This document shows positions 31,442 through 50,075 of a DNA stretch of 64,000 bases, piece after piece; the stretch's first letter is position 1, and each line of letters begins with the position of its first letter. The stretch is from Strobilurus pachycystidiatus (taxonomy: Eukaryota; Basidiomycota; Agaricomycetes; Agaricales; Physalacriaceae), in the NCBI GenBank assembly GCA_019915135.1, contig JAHLMK010000003.1, positions 1,798,001 through 1,862,000 on the forward strand, written 5' to 3'. Below the pieces are notes generated by a model, which saw only the letters and a program-made list of their open reading frames with translations, was not told where the DNA came from and ran no database searches. The position numbers and the translations under genes were made by a program.

Positions 31442-33356
31442 ATGGACTTCACGGAAATATACAAGCAATCTAATTCTCTCGTATCCTTCAGTCCTGGAGG
31501 ACACTTCATCCTCACGGCCATCCAGGATAGGCTTGTCATTCGTCGGACAGACTCATGTCAGATCGCGCGCACCGTCCTTGTCGACGCGTCTCCAACGCCA
31601 ACAAACTTGTTCTTTCAGAAGGGGTCCACGGAAACACGCATATCTCACTCATCGTGGTCATCGGACTCGGAATATTTCTTAGCCGCATGTGCGCGTAAAG
31701 GCGTCGTACATGTCTACCAACTTCACGATGAGAAATGGCACGCTAGGATAGACTCTGGTGCCGAAGGTGCTCCTCTCACCCACTTGGATGATCAGAACTG
31801 GGATTGACTTGTCTGCATAGGCCTCGTCAAAGCCGAATGGTCTCCTGACGGCCGATATATCCTCTGCTTTTCGGAATGGGGTGTAGGCACCTGTCCTGGT
31901 GGCTTCGACCTGCCCATTGACGTATCCGCCAGCTAAGAGTTACAATCTGGTCCCTTATTACCGGCACTGCGACATACATACAGTTCCCTGTCCATCCGCA
32001 ACAAGGTCTTCGTCTTATTACTCTGAAGTTTGTGGCAATTACTGAACACGTTCGGTAAAGGGTACACGTTCAGAGCCGACGGAAGATATTTTCTTCTCGC
32101 AGAAAGGCATAAATCTAAGGATACGTTGGGTATCTATGATACCCAGGAGTCCTATCAGCTCGTTCGCGTCAGGATTGCCTCTTAGTCGTGTGCTTTTCAC
32201 AACGCTTACTTTCATATAGCATTTTCCAATGCCGACCTCGTCCCTAGCGTCACTCTCGTTGTCTCCAAATGGGCATCATTTGGCAGTGTGGGAGGGGCCC
32301 ATGGAGGTGAGTCTCATGGCCCAACGCTCAGCTCGTACAAACTGACAATCATACAGTACAAAGTTTATATACTTACTCTCCTCGGAGATGTTGTGGCGTC
32401 ATTTTCTCCAGACCCGGACCCCGGCTTCGGTATTCGGAACGTGGCTTGGCATCCTTCGGGGATGTTCCTACTTGTTGGTGGCTGGGATGACAGGGTAACT
32501 TGCTCTATATGCTTTGTACTTCTGGTGTTCACACGTCGTAGATTCATGTGCTTGAAAGCACGAGCTGGTCGTGCATAAATACTCTTGAACTCTCTAGTCG
32601 TATCCCCGCGGGAGTCGTGAGTACTCTTTTGGACTCCATATATATCATCATTCCTGATCTGCGAGCCTCCAGACTGTTTGGCGAGAACCCTCAGATTGGC
32701 TGACAGCAACGGAAGGAAGAGGGTTCTTGTCGTGTATGCCACCTTCTGTTTGGTCCACTTGTCTCTCATTTGGACTCATACAGACGAACGACTTCAGGCG
32801 CCGTTCTCTCTATCACTGACAAAAGCCGACCAGACCAAACCTCATCCTAAAAGTGGCGTCATACAGCTGGAATGGAATCGAGAGGGAACGCTCCTTCTCG
32901 CTCGTTTCGGTCAGTTGTCTATCTCAATAGATCTCTAGTTCTCATTTCGTATTGCCTAGAAACTACACCGGCTGCGGTACATATCTTTGACTTCCCTGCC
33001 CCCACTGCGGCTTTCAATCCTCGATTACGGAGTGTATTATTACACACTCGACCGGTAAGACATGCTCGATGGAATCCCAAGCGAAAGGGAAGCCTAGCCG
33101 TCTGTTGCGGTTCCCCCAGCTTGTACACTTGGAGCGATGAGTGGGTAGGCGACAACGGAGTTGAAGAAGAGATTGCCGAGTGCGTTGGCGTGCCTGCTCG
33201 TGAGTAAAGTCTGTCCGCTGCTGTCGCACTATTTAGAAACTTTCCCAAGAAAAATTCGACACACACGATGTTCGGTGGTCACCGGATGGGAAAGGTCTCT
33301 TACTGTTGGACAAAGACACATTCTGTTGCGCGTTCGAGGTAGAGGAGGACTTATGA
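31442..33356 (+). CDS. WD-repeat protein WRAP73 / Wdr8 (spindle-pole factor)
   Basis: Homolog of WRAP73/Wdr8, which in fission yeast works with Msd1 and kinesin-14 to anchor microtubules at the spindle pole. Start ATG 31442: MDFTEIYKQSNSLVSFSPGG is the family opening. Then HSSWSSDSEYFLAACARKGV, LVKAEWSPDGRYILCFSEWG, LRVTIWSLITGTATYIQFPV, GYTFRADGRYFLLAERHKSK, MPTSSLASLSLSPNGHHLAV, GIRNVAWHPSGMFLLVGGWD, IQLEWNREGTLLLARF, HIFDFPAPTAAFNPRLRSVL, and a final blade VRWSPDGKGLLLLDKDTFCC ending EVEEDL at TGA 33356. About nine introns, some of which need non-obvious joins, but every exon matches the family in order. Confidence 0.88.
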
Positions 33357-34013
33357 CGCAATACTTTCCTCTGGTAACGAGGGCACGAATACTTTCGCAT
33401 CTTCTGATATTCTCTGTCATTCTTCTGTCTTGGACACCGTCTTCTTTATGTGGTCCGCCTGCTCTGAACAGCTCTGAACCGGCTGGGTACTTTTCTGGAC
33501 CTGCCCGAACTTGACCCTGTCCGAGATCTTCATCTTATCGGATATTTATCGTTATCAGATAAAGATATGGATCTAACGCCGGCACATTCTGCTGGGCACA
33601 TTCGAATTGTAACCTCAAGGGTACCCTTCCATACTGACTCGTGGTCAGAAGTCACAGAAGTTGAACGCGGTCCCCCAGGCTACAGTAGCGTTCTTTTTTT
33701 TTCTTCGGCAAAATCAGCTGTGACAGGACCTTGTCCATAATTATGAGAGTCAAGATTCCTCGCGGACCGGACCCAATCGGGTCGCTCGAGCTCCAACTCG
33801 TACTGTATACACGGAGAGCGCTTTTGTGACGCGCACGGATACCGAGCGGCCCTGCTCAACCCTTCTCTACCACGCAAGCTTGGCATCATCAATCAACTGA
33901 TCTTTTCGTGGTAACTTAATGAACTGGACATTCCCAGCCAATACGGTTAATTTCTACATATGCATAAAGTTAATACTACGACATATGTTTACACATTCCT
34001 TGTCCTTACTTAG
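33357..34013. other. convergent intergenic region, AT-rich
   Basis: No gene seen. Three GATA-type hexamers or their complements (CTTATC, TTATC, AGATAA) cluster at about 33533-33562. This is the 3' side of both neighbours, so a regulatory meaning is doubtful. Confidence 0.45.
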
Positions 34014-36162
34014 TCACAAACCAGCGCGCTCACGTTCGGGGTTCCTTCGTACAGAATCAAGTTTGGGAAGGGACTGTACACCACCTGAGATGCCCTGGGT
34101 CAATACAGTAGAGAAAAAATTCTGATGCACTCACATCACGGTATAAGCCTTGGAGTCGCATTCTCATGAGGCATTTCCCGGACACCACTTTTTGCTTGGG
34201 GTTCAGCCATGCCTCTCGGAGCTCGTGGTCAGCAGGGATTATTTTCTCGAGATGCTGCCGGACCATCTCCCAGCCACGGCCGTTGTAGTGCTGGCCGAGG
34301 AGACGAATCAACCGCTGGAAGTGGTTGTGAATGAGGGTGTGGTACAGCTTCGAGTACGCCTCCTTCAATTTCTCGACTGGGATCTGATGACCAGGCATGA
34401 ACGGATAGTCGACGCCAGTGGAGGCTGTAAGGGTGGGCGGATGAATTCTCAGTCCACCCAAGTCTCTCATGATGAATCCCAGGAGTTCGCCGGTCTCGAT
34501 GTTGAACCGGAGGAGAGTGTTCTGAGCATGTGCTTCAAAGGCGACGCCGTTGTGGATCAAGGGCGGGAGTATAGCTCGACAAGCGAGGCTAATATAGCTG
34601 TAGTTGGAGGTTAGTACCGTCTAATGGAACTCAAGGCAAAATGCCAACCTATCCAGAAACTTGACTTTCTTCTCATCCGTGTCGAGGTTGAATAGGTTTT
34701 CGACGGCTGAGACACCAGGAGAAACTCCTGCGTGGCCACGTTCGAGAAGAGCTGCAATCACGATGACGTTCTCGCCTTCCATAGGCTTATAGGTGTTCCT
34801 GAACACAGAGGTGGAATGTTTCGCAAGCTCAGGAGGAACACCACGGAACACGAAACTCGCGGGCTCCTGCTCTAGATGCAGAATAGTTGGATCGATGGCG
34901 AGGTGTGGCACAACCTTGTTGGAGAAATTCGGGCCAAAGCTTGCGGTATAGTGCGAAATAGTCCGCAAACTGGACGAAATCTTTACTCCGACCGCAAGCT
35001 TGAGCGCCATGCCTGGCAGGTCGGGAACGAGGACCGTTCTAGTCATAGTCACATCAGCCGAATGCACGTACGAACGTAAGAATAATACCAACCTGATACT
35101 ACATTGTCCGTGAGCCTGAACACATACATCCGGAGGTAACAGTTCAACCCCCGGGAGTTTCGCCACAAACGTGTCGATCTGCCTTTCGTGGACTGGGACG
35201 ATGATCTTGTCGGGGTCGTCTGGGCCTAAGTCGCCTCCAGAGGCAACAGCCAAGCTTCGAGCGAGCTCCTCGAATGGCCCAAGAAGATCAGCGTTCTCGC
35301 GTGGGACACGGGCAAAGCGGATGACCGGCGTGTACCAATCGTAATCAGATATGGCGGAAGGAAGCATCCTCGCACGATGCATCTGATTCATGTGGTAAAT
35401 TTGGGGACGGACAAAAACCAGGAGCCCCAGAGAAACTCACAGGGTGGGTCGGGTGCCCTTCGACGAGACTTTGCTCCCATTCCAAGGGGGTCGAGGACCG
35501 CGTCGGTAACGCAGGAGGATTCTCGAACGATTTCCCTGAAGAGATATATATTACTACGAGATGATCAAACCGATTCGAAGAACTCACGTTGCCAGTAGAA
35601 GGAGCTCTTGATCTCCTCCTCGATGGAGGTATCCTGTATGAGCATGTTCGCCACAAATTTTCTCCATAGCAAGGCTGGGTCTTCGACGATGCGGAGTGAG
35701 AACGCGTCAATTTCCCATGAGGGCGCGGCTAGAGCTGCCTTCACGCCCTCGAAGAGGATCTCCTAGAAACCAGTTAGCTGGTCATGGCGGAACACGACAA
35801 GAGCAACCCACGTTATCCACAGCCGTTGGGGATGTGTGATAATCTACGATTTCGTAGATAGCATCTCCGATCATATCGAGCGGATCGACAAGACCGACGA
35901 CATAACCGTGTTTGTGGGTGACTTGCTCCTTGAGAACGGGGACATTCCCTAGAGGAACGATGGCGAAGATGTCCTGCAAGCGTAGGGTGCGCTGGATTAC
36001 GTGTGGCTCGTTGAAGAGATTGGGAGACAGAACGACGAGCAGGCCGGAAGGTTTTTCAGTCGACTTCCAGGGAATATAGAACGCGCGTAGGAGGGATTCT
36101 GTGACCAAGCACGAAAGAATACGCGATGAGATAGAGAGAGCAGCCATTGGTGAGGGATCCAT
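34014..36162 (-). CDS. NRPS-independent siderophore synthetase (IucA/IucC family)
   Basis: ATP-dependent ligase that joins a carboxylic acid such as citrate to an amine or alcohol in siderophore assembly. ATG 36162 starts MDPSPMAALSISSRILSCLV. Blocks in order: LLVVLSPNLFNEPHVIQRTL, KHGYVVGLVDPLDMIGDAIY, SWEIDAFSLRIVEDPALLWR, EWEQSLVEGHPTHP (the conserved GHPxHP substrate/ATP loop), DYDWYTPVIRFARVPRENAD, KIIVPVHERQIDTFVAKLPG, VGVKISSSLRTISHYTASFG, then the FhuF-like half: LIHNGVAFEAHAQNTLLRFN, GFIMRDLGGLRIHPPTL and LYRDGISGGVQSLPKL, with stop at 34014. GHPxHP, the EAHxQN motif and RDxGGxR are all intact, so an active enzyme is likely. About six introns. Confidence 0.88.
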
Positions 36163-37806
36163 GGCGGAGGACACTTGGCAGGTGAAGCACAACAATGAAC
36201 TTTCCGAATTCATCAAGCCACCGCCGTCTATTTGTAGGATCGCGGGACTTAGTCCCGAAGGATTGGCTGCACTGCGGCAGCGAAAGTGCGGACACGTTAT
36301 GCCATCTCTTTCGTAACGGTCGAGAACTGCATCCGAATAAATCTCGAGAAAGTAGTTTGTGCCCTGTCTGAGCCACGGGCCCTTCTGGCTCGCTCCATAA
36401 GACTCATTAGTCCAGATTAGTCCGCACTGAGACTGTGGGACAAAATCAAATATGATATGATCATTTGATTGATGACGCCAAGCTTGCGTGGTAGAGCAGG
36501 GCCATCCGGCATTCGTGCGCCTCGTCCCGGACAGAGATGCTGAGAAGAGCGTTCTCCGTTATACGAGTCGACGCTCGACTATCAACATGGTGTCTGGTCC
36601 GCGGGTTTTATCGAACTAGACGCGTAATGCGAGCTCAACATACTCACAATCGTGGACGATGATTAAAAGTCCTTTTACAGCCGATTGTACCGAAGGGCAA
36701 AAAGAAACAGGTTCCATCTGTAGGCTCCCAGACTCGTGGTAAGAAGTTGAGCGCGTATTGAGTACACCTTACCAGTCAGGGATGAGCAGCGCTGGATTCT
36801 AAGGGAAGTATTAGTGAGCTTCTCACATGGTGTGTAGTCGATTTACTGGAACTGGATTTCTTCACTCGCGCACAGGAGCAAAAGCCACATTCTTTCCAAC
36901 GCAGGGATACCTGGTAGCCTTGGCGCTAGCACAACCAAAGCCTTGGCGATAGCACAACCGAAGATATCCCAACGCTCGCCTTGTATGATCCCAGAGTTGT
37001 GTCATCTGTATGCTCAAACGTGTCAATCCAGTACAGCCCCCATGTGAGTCAGCGCGCGTGTCAGTGGGTGAGCCAGCTACAGAGTTAATCAGCTATCCTC
37101 TCACCGTTATTTAGGGCCCCAAACGTCCTGTGCATATCAGTGGTTATGATTGTGTTGTTGGAGATGAGTCGTGACTCGTCTTGTTCTTTCTCGACATCAT
37201 CTGACATTTCGAGTGAGGAGTCAGTTCTGAGGTAGAATGACGCAGACAGTCCCGAGCAGACTGTGGCGAGACGGACGCCCGGGTGGTCGCGCCACAAAGA
37301 ATGACCTTGTCCATGGGAAAGCAAGGAAATTTGCCAAGTGACCATGTCACAATAGTCGTGTCTGTAATATCCGAGCGTTTCTAGACTGCTTCTAAGTTAG
37401 TTATCGAGAGATCAACGCGACTCACTGTTGAATTATAATTCTCAGATAATTATTCAGTTGTAAGAGGGAAAACGTGGGAACTCTTTCAACGTGAGCAAGG
37501 GGATACGTTTCTCCATTCGGCAGTGCCCTGTTCAGCTTCTTGAAGTTCTTCTCACCTTCTCACCAGAACGACATGGTGCGGCGACAGTTAATACTTTTCT
37601 TCCTGGCGCGTGGCAACGAGTGTGTTTTATGGAAATGCGGTTCTGCGGATGTGGCGAGCGCTGATGTCAGATAGGTTAACTCCGAACTCACTTACTCACC
37701 ACATGCAGGAGTGTACCAGGCCGGTGGGATCATATTTGCGGCCGATGGGCAAATTTTGTACATACAAAAGAAGTACCCGGTGCAATTATGGACCCCACAC
37801 CAGACC
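36163..37806. other. intergenic / 5' region of ABCC gene
   Basis: Contains the promoter of the siderophore synthetase gene, then about 1 kb without supported coding. A possible upstream exon of the ABC gene starts at ATG 37573 (MVRRQLILFFLARGNECVLW), and a coding-like stretch 37710-37806 (YQAGGIIFAADGQILYIQKK) joins the main frame, so the transporter may begin earlier than annotated. Confidence 0.4.
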
Positions 37807-44009
<6,203 letters not shown>

Positions 44010-44127
44010 GCTGTTCAGTACGGACAGCACAAAATATAATGATTTTCAGTCCCCTCACGTCTGTGTATCACTATAGTACAGTGTTGACGACTTGAACTTC
44101 GTATAGTGATAGACTCATGTAGCATCA

Positions 44128-44557
44128 TTACACATTTATACCGTTGGTCCACGCCAGAAGATCCTTGTTAAGAGGGTCTTTACCCTCAAGAAGTACCCAG
44201 TGTCCAGTCTCGTAATGGAGGACAGTCAGGTTTTCTGGGTCCGTGTAGGCGTTGGTGACTTTCTCATGCACGACGCCGAGACAGACATAGTCTTTGTCTG
44301 TTGCGCCAAAGAATACCGGCTGTTTGATGATGAAATTGTCTGGGATACTAGATTTGCTTCAGTAAATCGGGGACTATCAGACCATAGCCCTCGTTCTTGA
44401 AGAAGTAAACTTGGTGTCTCCAGTTTACGGAGGTGTTCAAGTTGGGGAAGCCGTGTACGAGAAGGAGGGTGGCTTTGAGTCTTACGCGGCGGAGCAGTAG
44501 TAGTGTTAATTGAACCCACGAGAGACGTTAGTGTCCTTGTTGAAAGTGGGGGCGAAT
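44128..44557 (-). pseudogene. internally deleted epoxide hydrolase pseudogene
   Basis: A broken copy of the neighbouring hydrolase. The N-terminal part (FNKDTNVSRGFN..HYYCSAA, then HGFPNL, then FFKNEGYGLIVPDLL) is interrupted by a missing base, an in-frame stop and frame changes. Right after VPDLLKQI it continues with the C-terminal part: PDNFIIKQPVFFGATDKDYV and ENLTVLHYETGHWVLLEGKD. Everything between, including the nucleophilic Asp and the lid, is gone. The catalytic His context (TGHWVL) survives only as a relic. Confidence 0.8.
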
Positions 44558-44894
44558 TGTGGGTGTATGAGATGATCGGATTCTGACTCTAAGCTCTCGC
44601 CAGTTCGGACTATGAGCTCTCCCCCGCCATGTCCCCTGAGAAGCTTCCCAGGGACAAAGTAAGGCTGTGAGAGGTCTCGAATACCGAGTCGATGAATAAA
44701 AAAAGTGACGTAGTCATTATGATTCAAGTCATTGCGCACGCGTTTGGGCGCTCGTTTGGGAGGCGTACCCGGTCTTCCAGAAGGCAGTCGATACCAAAGA
44801 ATAACCCTACGACCCGCGGACCTCGGGCGAGATGGTTTTGATCAGTATTTGACGAACTGGTGACATTGTTGTACATGCATAGATTGCTTAATAT
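44558..44894. other. spacer between hydrolase pseudogene and intact gene
   Basis: No gene supported. It contains the former upstream region of the pseudogene and the 3' end of the intact hydrolase gene. Confidence 0.45.
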
Positions 44895-46088
44895 TTACAG
44901 GCTTTTGAGCCATTTCGAGAGTTCCTCGTTGACTCGATCCTTCGACTCCCAGAGGACCCAGTGACCCGCGTCAAACTCGTGGTACGTGAGTTTGGAAACA
45001 GTCGGACCCAAGGCCTTCAATTGCAGGTCACTCCTCGCGATCATATCCTTCTTGCAACCACCGAAGAACACCGGTTTCGAGATGGCAATGTTGGCAGGAG
45101 GTACGCCTTTTGTGTGTTCGCGGTCAAATTTATGCACTGGAGATCGAAAGGCACAACTGACCTTTGTTATCCTCCGCATCCAGTCCAGAGGTGAGGATCT
45201 TGTACCAGTTCAAGGGCCCGGTCATTCCAGTTGCGAGGAGCTTCTTCTTGTGTTGATCTACTTCCTGCGAGCGGCATCAAGGATTAGAAGGAACAACAGG
45301 TCATGATAAGTGCGTACCTCTGGGGTAATATAACCTGCTAGCCCGGCCGTCTTCTCCCCCTTCGAGAGGAAAGCGCGCAAGGCGCCAAGAGGGGCAAAGT
45401 GCGCAACCGTGTCTTGTTTGTCTGCACTATAGAGCAGACTGAGGAAAGAGTCCATATTATCTTCGACAAGTTTGACCGCATCGGGCTCCGAGAAGAAGCG
45501 CCAGTAACCGAAGAGTTCATAGCCGAACACTTTCTTCGTCTGACCCACTGTCAATCAACGCGTTCAAGTCTTGCTGAACGAGGACGTACGAATGCGAGCA
45601 TGGGCTCGTAGTTATTATCTGGGCTGGGAGGAAGATATGCAACCGCCAAGAACCCGAACGCGATGAACCGGTCGGGGTAATAGTTTGCGAGGCGGCCGAC
45701 AATCTTGGAGCCCCTTATGAAGAAGGTTAGCTTGGACATGTATATTACGCCCAAAATCATGCACGCACCAATCGTGACCGATGGCCACTACTGTAGACAC
45801 CTTCTCAGCGTCCAGGATATCGACGATATCCTTGACGATCAAGCTAGCCAAATAGGCGGCGGGATCCTCTGGAGCCGCAGTCCCGCCGTAGCCCAGCATG
45901 TCTGGGACAATGAGTCCGTATCCCTCGTTCTGGAAGAAGGGAACCTGGGCCCTCCAGTCCCACGAGGTGCTCGGGAAGCCGTGCAGAAGGAGAAGAGTTG
46001 GCTTATCCGCATCCCGAGCGGGAGAGGCAAAGTAGTGGTAGACAAGCCCGCGTGAGACGGTGGTATCTTTGTAGAGGGAGGAGTCCAT
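44895..46088 (-). CDS. epoxide hydrolase-type alpha/beta hydrolase
   Basis: Hydrolase of the EPHX2-like alpha/beta fold, opening epoxides to diols. ATG 46088: MDSSLYKDTTVSRGLVYHYF; oxyanion HGFPSTSWDWRAQVPFF; GYGLIVPDMLGYGGTAAPED; nucleophile elbow VAIGHDWGS with the Asp; ANYYPDRFIAFGFLAVAYLP; lid region ELFGYWRFFSEPDAVKLVED and LNWYKILTSGL with the Tyr that usually activates the epoxide; KPVFFGGCKKDMIARSDLQL; and FDAGHWVLWE with the catalytic His. Ends KWLKSL at 44895. All catalytic positions are present. About six short introns. The adjacent deleted copy shows a past tandem duplication. Confidence 0.87.
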
Positions 46089-46670
46089 GATGAACGAGCA
46101 ATGCGGTGTTCCTCGACCTTCGAGTTTATATGTACTTGCGTTGAAGCGGAACTATGATGGCCGGAGATGGTTGGTAAGCGTGTGTTACAGATGTCCGCTT
46201 TCCGTTGTTGAATTTCGAGGCGTTGATTCCTTGTGGACTGAAGAGTGCTGAGGCCTGAGGCAGGGGAGGGCCTGAAAGTCGGATAGTCGATATCCGAGTG
46301 TTCGATACAAGTTCGATCCCTTCAAACCGGGCACCAAAAAGAGAAGGACGGCCTGTTTTCACTGCCGTGTGCCGACATCCGGGAATTGAGATATCACGGG
46401 CGGCGGGTAATACTTGTGGTCCGTAGTTCAAGTTGTGTATTTTGCGCATCTTGAGTGTTCGTGAACCGCAGGTTGCTGAGGGTTCAGTGTCAAGTAGAGA
46501 CAAGACGGTCAAAAAGTCTGCCTCTCATTTCGCCGCAATAAGCGGGCCGGCAGCCACGTGCTAGTAATGCGCGGCTCCTCGGTCCGGGCTTAGCTTCAGT
46601 TTCTTTCTCTTCCTCCCACCACGATGAAAAGACATTGAGACGGCCAGCAAACATATTTATTCGCGAAATA
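46089..46670. promoter_or_regulatory. divergent promoter region (epoxide hydrolase / TFIIIC)
   Basis: 582 bp between two divergent start codons. No clear TATA box was picked out on either side and no gene is supported inside. Confidence 0.4.
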
Positions 46671-49653
46671 ATGTCAACCACTGTACATACGGCACTCGCC
46701 GTTTTGACGGCAACATCCGCGCCTTCACCGCACTGCATACAATGGTCGGAGGATGGGCAACTGATACTGGCGACTAGATCGGCAGTATACATCATGGTGC
46801 GCTGCTTGTAGCATCCATGACCGCCTTAGCTCTGATTCAAAAGTAGACCCCCGAACACGGGATCAATTTTGACTTGAGTTCGTTGGTGAGGTCCTCGAGC
46901 GACAGCAAATCGAACGAGAGCGACGCGCATGTTGGATGGTTCCGGACGATGATTCAGTTGGATAAGACATCATCGACGAGATGGCCGGAATACTCGCAGG
47001 GTGAGTCTCGCGCGCGTAGCTACGCGCTTTCCGTGCACTGACGGACGCGTAGAATGGGGCGCGACGTCTCTCGGATCGATCGACACGTCTATTGCGGCCA
47101 TTGCAGCCTCTCCCAGTAGCGTTACGCCCGACGCGGGGTGAGCACCGTCTGTTTCTGGCGCTCGACTCATTCTAAAGGACAATACAAGTTGTGTCATTGC
47201 AGTCTTGACTTCGAACATGGACCTTTCACTTTGGATCGCTGGGAAAAATAGCTTGAAAGGAGAATGGGTCAGGGTATGTTCTATCGACGATTGGCACCAT
47301 ACTCGTCCCGACCATCTCTTCAGTCTTGCAACGTCACGAGTTTTCTTTTGAAGGAGCAGGTTGTGAGCGATCCCCCCGACATATCCGAAGTGTTGAATCA
47401 TCAAGTGATGTGTGAGTCGAGTACGCGCTACTCAATCAAATACTCATAAAAACAGGCATATCGTGGTCGTCGCAACCGGACTTCCGTCAATCCCCGCGAC
47501 CCAGAATAAATGGATCTCTTCTTGTATGCGGTAGTCGTGGCGGTTCTCTTATCTTTGTGAGGCAAGGGACTTGACACTCTCTATCAAACCGCTGATATTT
47601 ATCCCTCTCAGATACAACGAAGACCATGCTCTCGAACATGTCAAGACTCTTCCTGTCGCAGATGACTGGATCACGCATGTAGCCATCTCACCGTGGTTAT
47701 GCACAGCGCCAGGAATATGTCAGTCACCTCCCAGCACCTATGTCCTCAAACTAACGATGCACTACAGGTACAGCCAAGGTCGCGTATGTAGTTCCCAGTG
47801 GTGACATCGGAGTGACAGAAGTCATTGCCAAGCTGACAACATCTGAGCCGACTGCGCCATTCGTTGCGAAGCAGGATCTGAGTTACGAGTTTTTGGAAAA
47901 CGAAGAGTTCATCAGCAGCAATGAGGACCAAAGTGTCACAACTCTCCAATGGGTGAAAATCATCGATGATACGGTACATACTCGTTCGGAATCCCGACTT
48001 ACGCTGATGACTCTGACAGAGCATTTTGATCTATTGTAGACCTGGAACCATCACATTATGGTCCGGGCTCTCAACTACGCTTTCTTGGACAGGCGAACGC
48101 GCCCTACGCCTGAATTTTCACAGGGTCTCGGCAGGTTCCTCGCCCTTTCTTCCCGTCGCAGGTCTCCAGTATGTTCGAGAATACGACGCGCTCACAATCA
48201 CTCTGTTCGATGGTTCAGTGCATGTCATCTACGACATTCGCACAAACCCTTCCTGGACCGGTACTTCATCGGCCAAGGATTCCATTTCTACAGCGACCTT
48301 GTCTAGGGCTGTGAGAACTGCTTTCGTGCGCTGCGAAAGTCAGTCTATCTTGGATATTGATGACAATAGAATTAGCGGCGTGGCGCCGTATGACATGCTG
48401 GGTAATGTGGCATGGGTACACGAGTAGGTCGTCGTTTAAGGTCTCTGTCTTGGGCAAATGACAGCTGACCATCGTCCTCAGAGCTTCTCGGACGTCAGAC
48501 TTTAGCTACAAGCATGACGCAAAACATCAGAGTATGTTTGTTGTGGCCAAAGTCTGGCAGGAGGATCCTGCAAAGGTCCTGAACTTGTTAGAGACCATTC
48601 TGTCCACTGCGCCAGCGTGTGGGTATGATTTGTGTGGTTCAACGTTCGGCACTCATTTGATTCAGACACATCGCCTCTGAGCAATCTTCGACCCATTTTC
48701 TTCCAGTATCGAACCAGAGCGAAGACGTCAGAGATGCACGATGCCCTTGTGACAGTGTTGTCCAAGGAGATAGACGACCATTCTCGCGATATAATGATTG
48801 AACCCTTTGGTGGCGAACTGACATCCGATGTCCGAAGAGCATTCAGGCGTAGCCTCATCCAGCACCTGTTCGGTTGGGATGACCTCCTAAGGCTCAGGAT
48901 GAGACTGTCGTTCTCAGATTACCTTTGGGTGCGTAAGACGTTGGATCTGCTCCACTGTCATTCTAAGCTTTTGAAATAGAAACTGTCAGACCCTGCCCGA
49001 CAAGATGATCTAGGGTTTGTGGCGCAGGCCTTCTTGAACACGATTTCGCATCGGGTGTTACGCACCATCATTCGAAATATAGGGGCTGCTATGAACTGTC
49101 TGACTCGTACGCGGCAAAGTAAATCCCTACTGACTCTCACCATGCTAATCGATCTGGTATCTAGCGGCGGATGTTCCATTTGTTCTGCGCATGGTGGTGC
49201 AGTCCTTGCTGCCAGGCAGTCCCCCTGATCTGTCCTCAGAAGGCCAAGTAATATCAGAAAAGATACGCACTATATTGCCAGATGACCAGACGGCCAGTAG
49301 CCTGGTCGAGCATTGCCCAGCCTGTCGAGAAGAAATTCCACTGCAGAATATTACTGGCGCCGTATGTTCTAAGGGTCACACCTGGTGTACGTCGCGCTTG
49401 TTTCAGCTTACGCGTTTGTCTGATGGAAACCTTCTTAGCGCGGTGCTCAATCACAACGTTCATTCTCTCAACGCCATATGTGCGCACGTGTATAGGGTGC
49501 ACGAGAAAGGCGTTTTTGCCTCCGTCTTCGGCGGCAGTTCCCGCGGATAGGCATTGGCTTCCGGAGGCAGGACGCGGGTGGGTGGTTGAGGAGCTGCTCG
49601 AGGCAGTCCATCGATGTCTTTTTTGTAGCAATACATTTGTGAGCCTGTTGTAA
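46671..49653 (+). CDS. TFIIIC subunit with C-terminal zinc domain (GTF3C4/Sfc9-like)
   Basis: Part of the RNA polymerase III assembly factor TFIIIC (the 90 kDa/delta subunit). ATG 46671: MSTTVHTALAVLTATSAPSP; then the WD-like N-terminal domain CIQWSEDGQLILATRSAVYI, GWFRTMIQLDKTSSTRWPEY, AVLTSNMDLSLWIAGKNSLK, GSLLVCGSRGGSLIF, DDWITHVAISPW, LQYVREYDALTITLFDGSVH. A helical middle follows (KHQSMFVVAKVWQEDPAKVL, FLNTISHRVLRTIIRNIGAA). Last is the zinc domain: HCPACREEIPLQNITGAVCS, KGHTW, then VRTCIGCTRKAFLPP and CLFCSNTFVSLL, which ends the protein at 49653. The paired CxxC and the GH(T/R)W signature fit zf-TFIIIC. About ten introns, in frame throughout. Confidence 0.88.
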
Positions 49654-50075
49654 GTTGTAGGCTCAGGCTCATCAAACGAGAGTGGCGCACGCGGAAGCAA
49701 ATGGAACATTTGATCGGGACCTCATTGGGACCTCGAATACCGCCATTCATCGCGCCTCTAAGTTCAGTTTGAGTCTATAGATAATAGTCCAGTCTAGTCT
49801 TGATCTTTGTGCCTATCTCACACTGGAAGAGCTGATTGTCGAGTGTGCCATAGTCTCCAGCCCATACCGTTCTCAAGAGAGACAACTCGGTACTGAAAAC
49901 CGACAATCTTTGCGCTCCAGATTTTGAGCCAGCTTGAGCTTCTTATCTGTTCGTAAAGGTATATAGATTGAAGCAAGGAATGGCCAGGGATTGACAAATG
50001 CTTGAAGTTAACCAGTAACCCAATAATAAATAGCCATCTGCAACTGAAGGGTATCCGTGAAATTCAGCGCGTAAA
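49654..50075. other. convergent intergenic region
   Basis: No gene seen; 3' regions of the TFIIIC and the repeat-protein gene. Confidence 0.5.

Noticed and set aside
33533..33562. Cluster of GATA-type hexamers near the siderophore gene
   Set aside because: Lies at the 3' end of the gene, not in its promoter, so an iron-regulator site is unlikely.
37085..37345. Minus-strand 86-codon frame
   Set aside because: Short, no motif, an overlapping second frame of equal quality.
46490..46795. Minus-strand 101-codon frame
   Set aside because: Antisense to the first TFIIIC exon.
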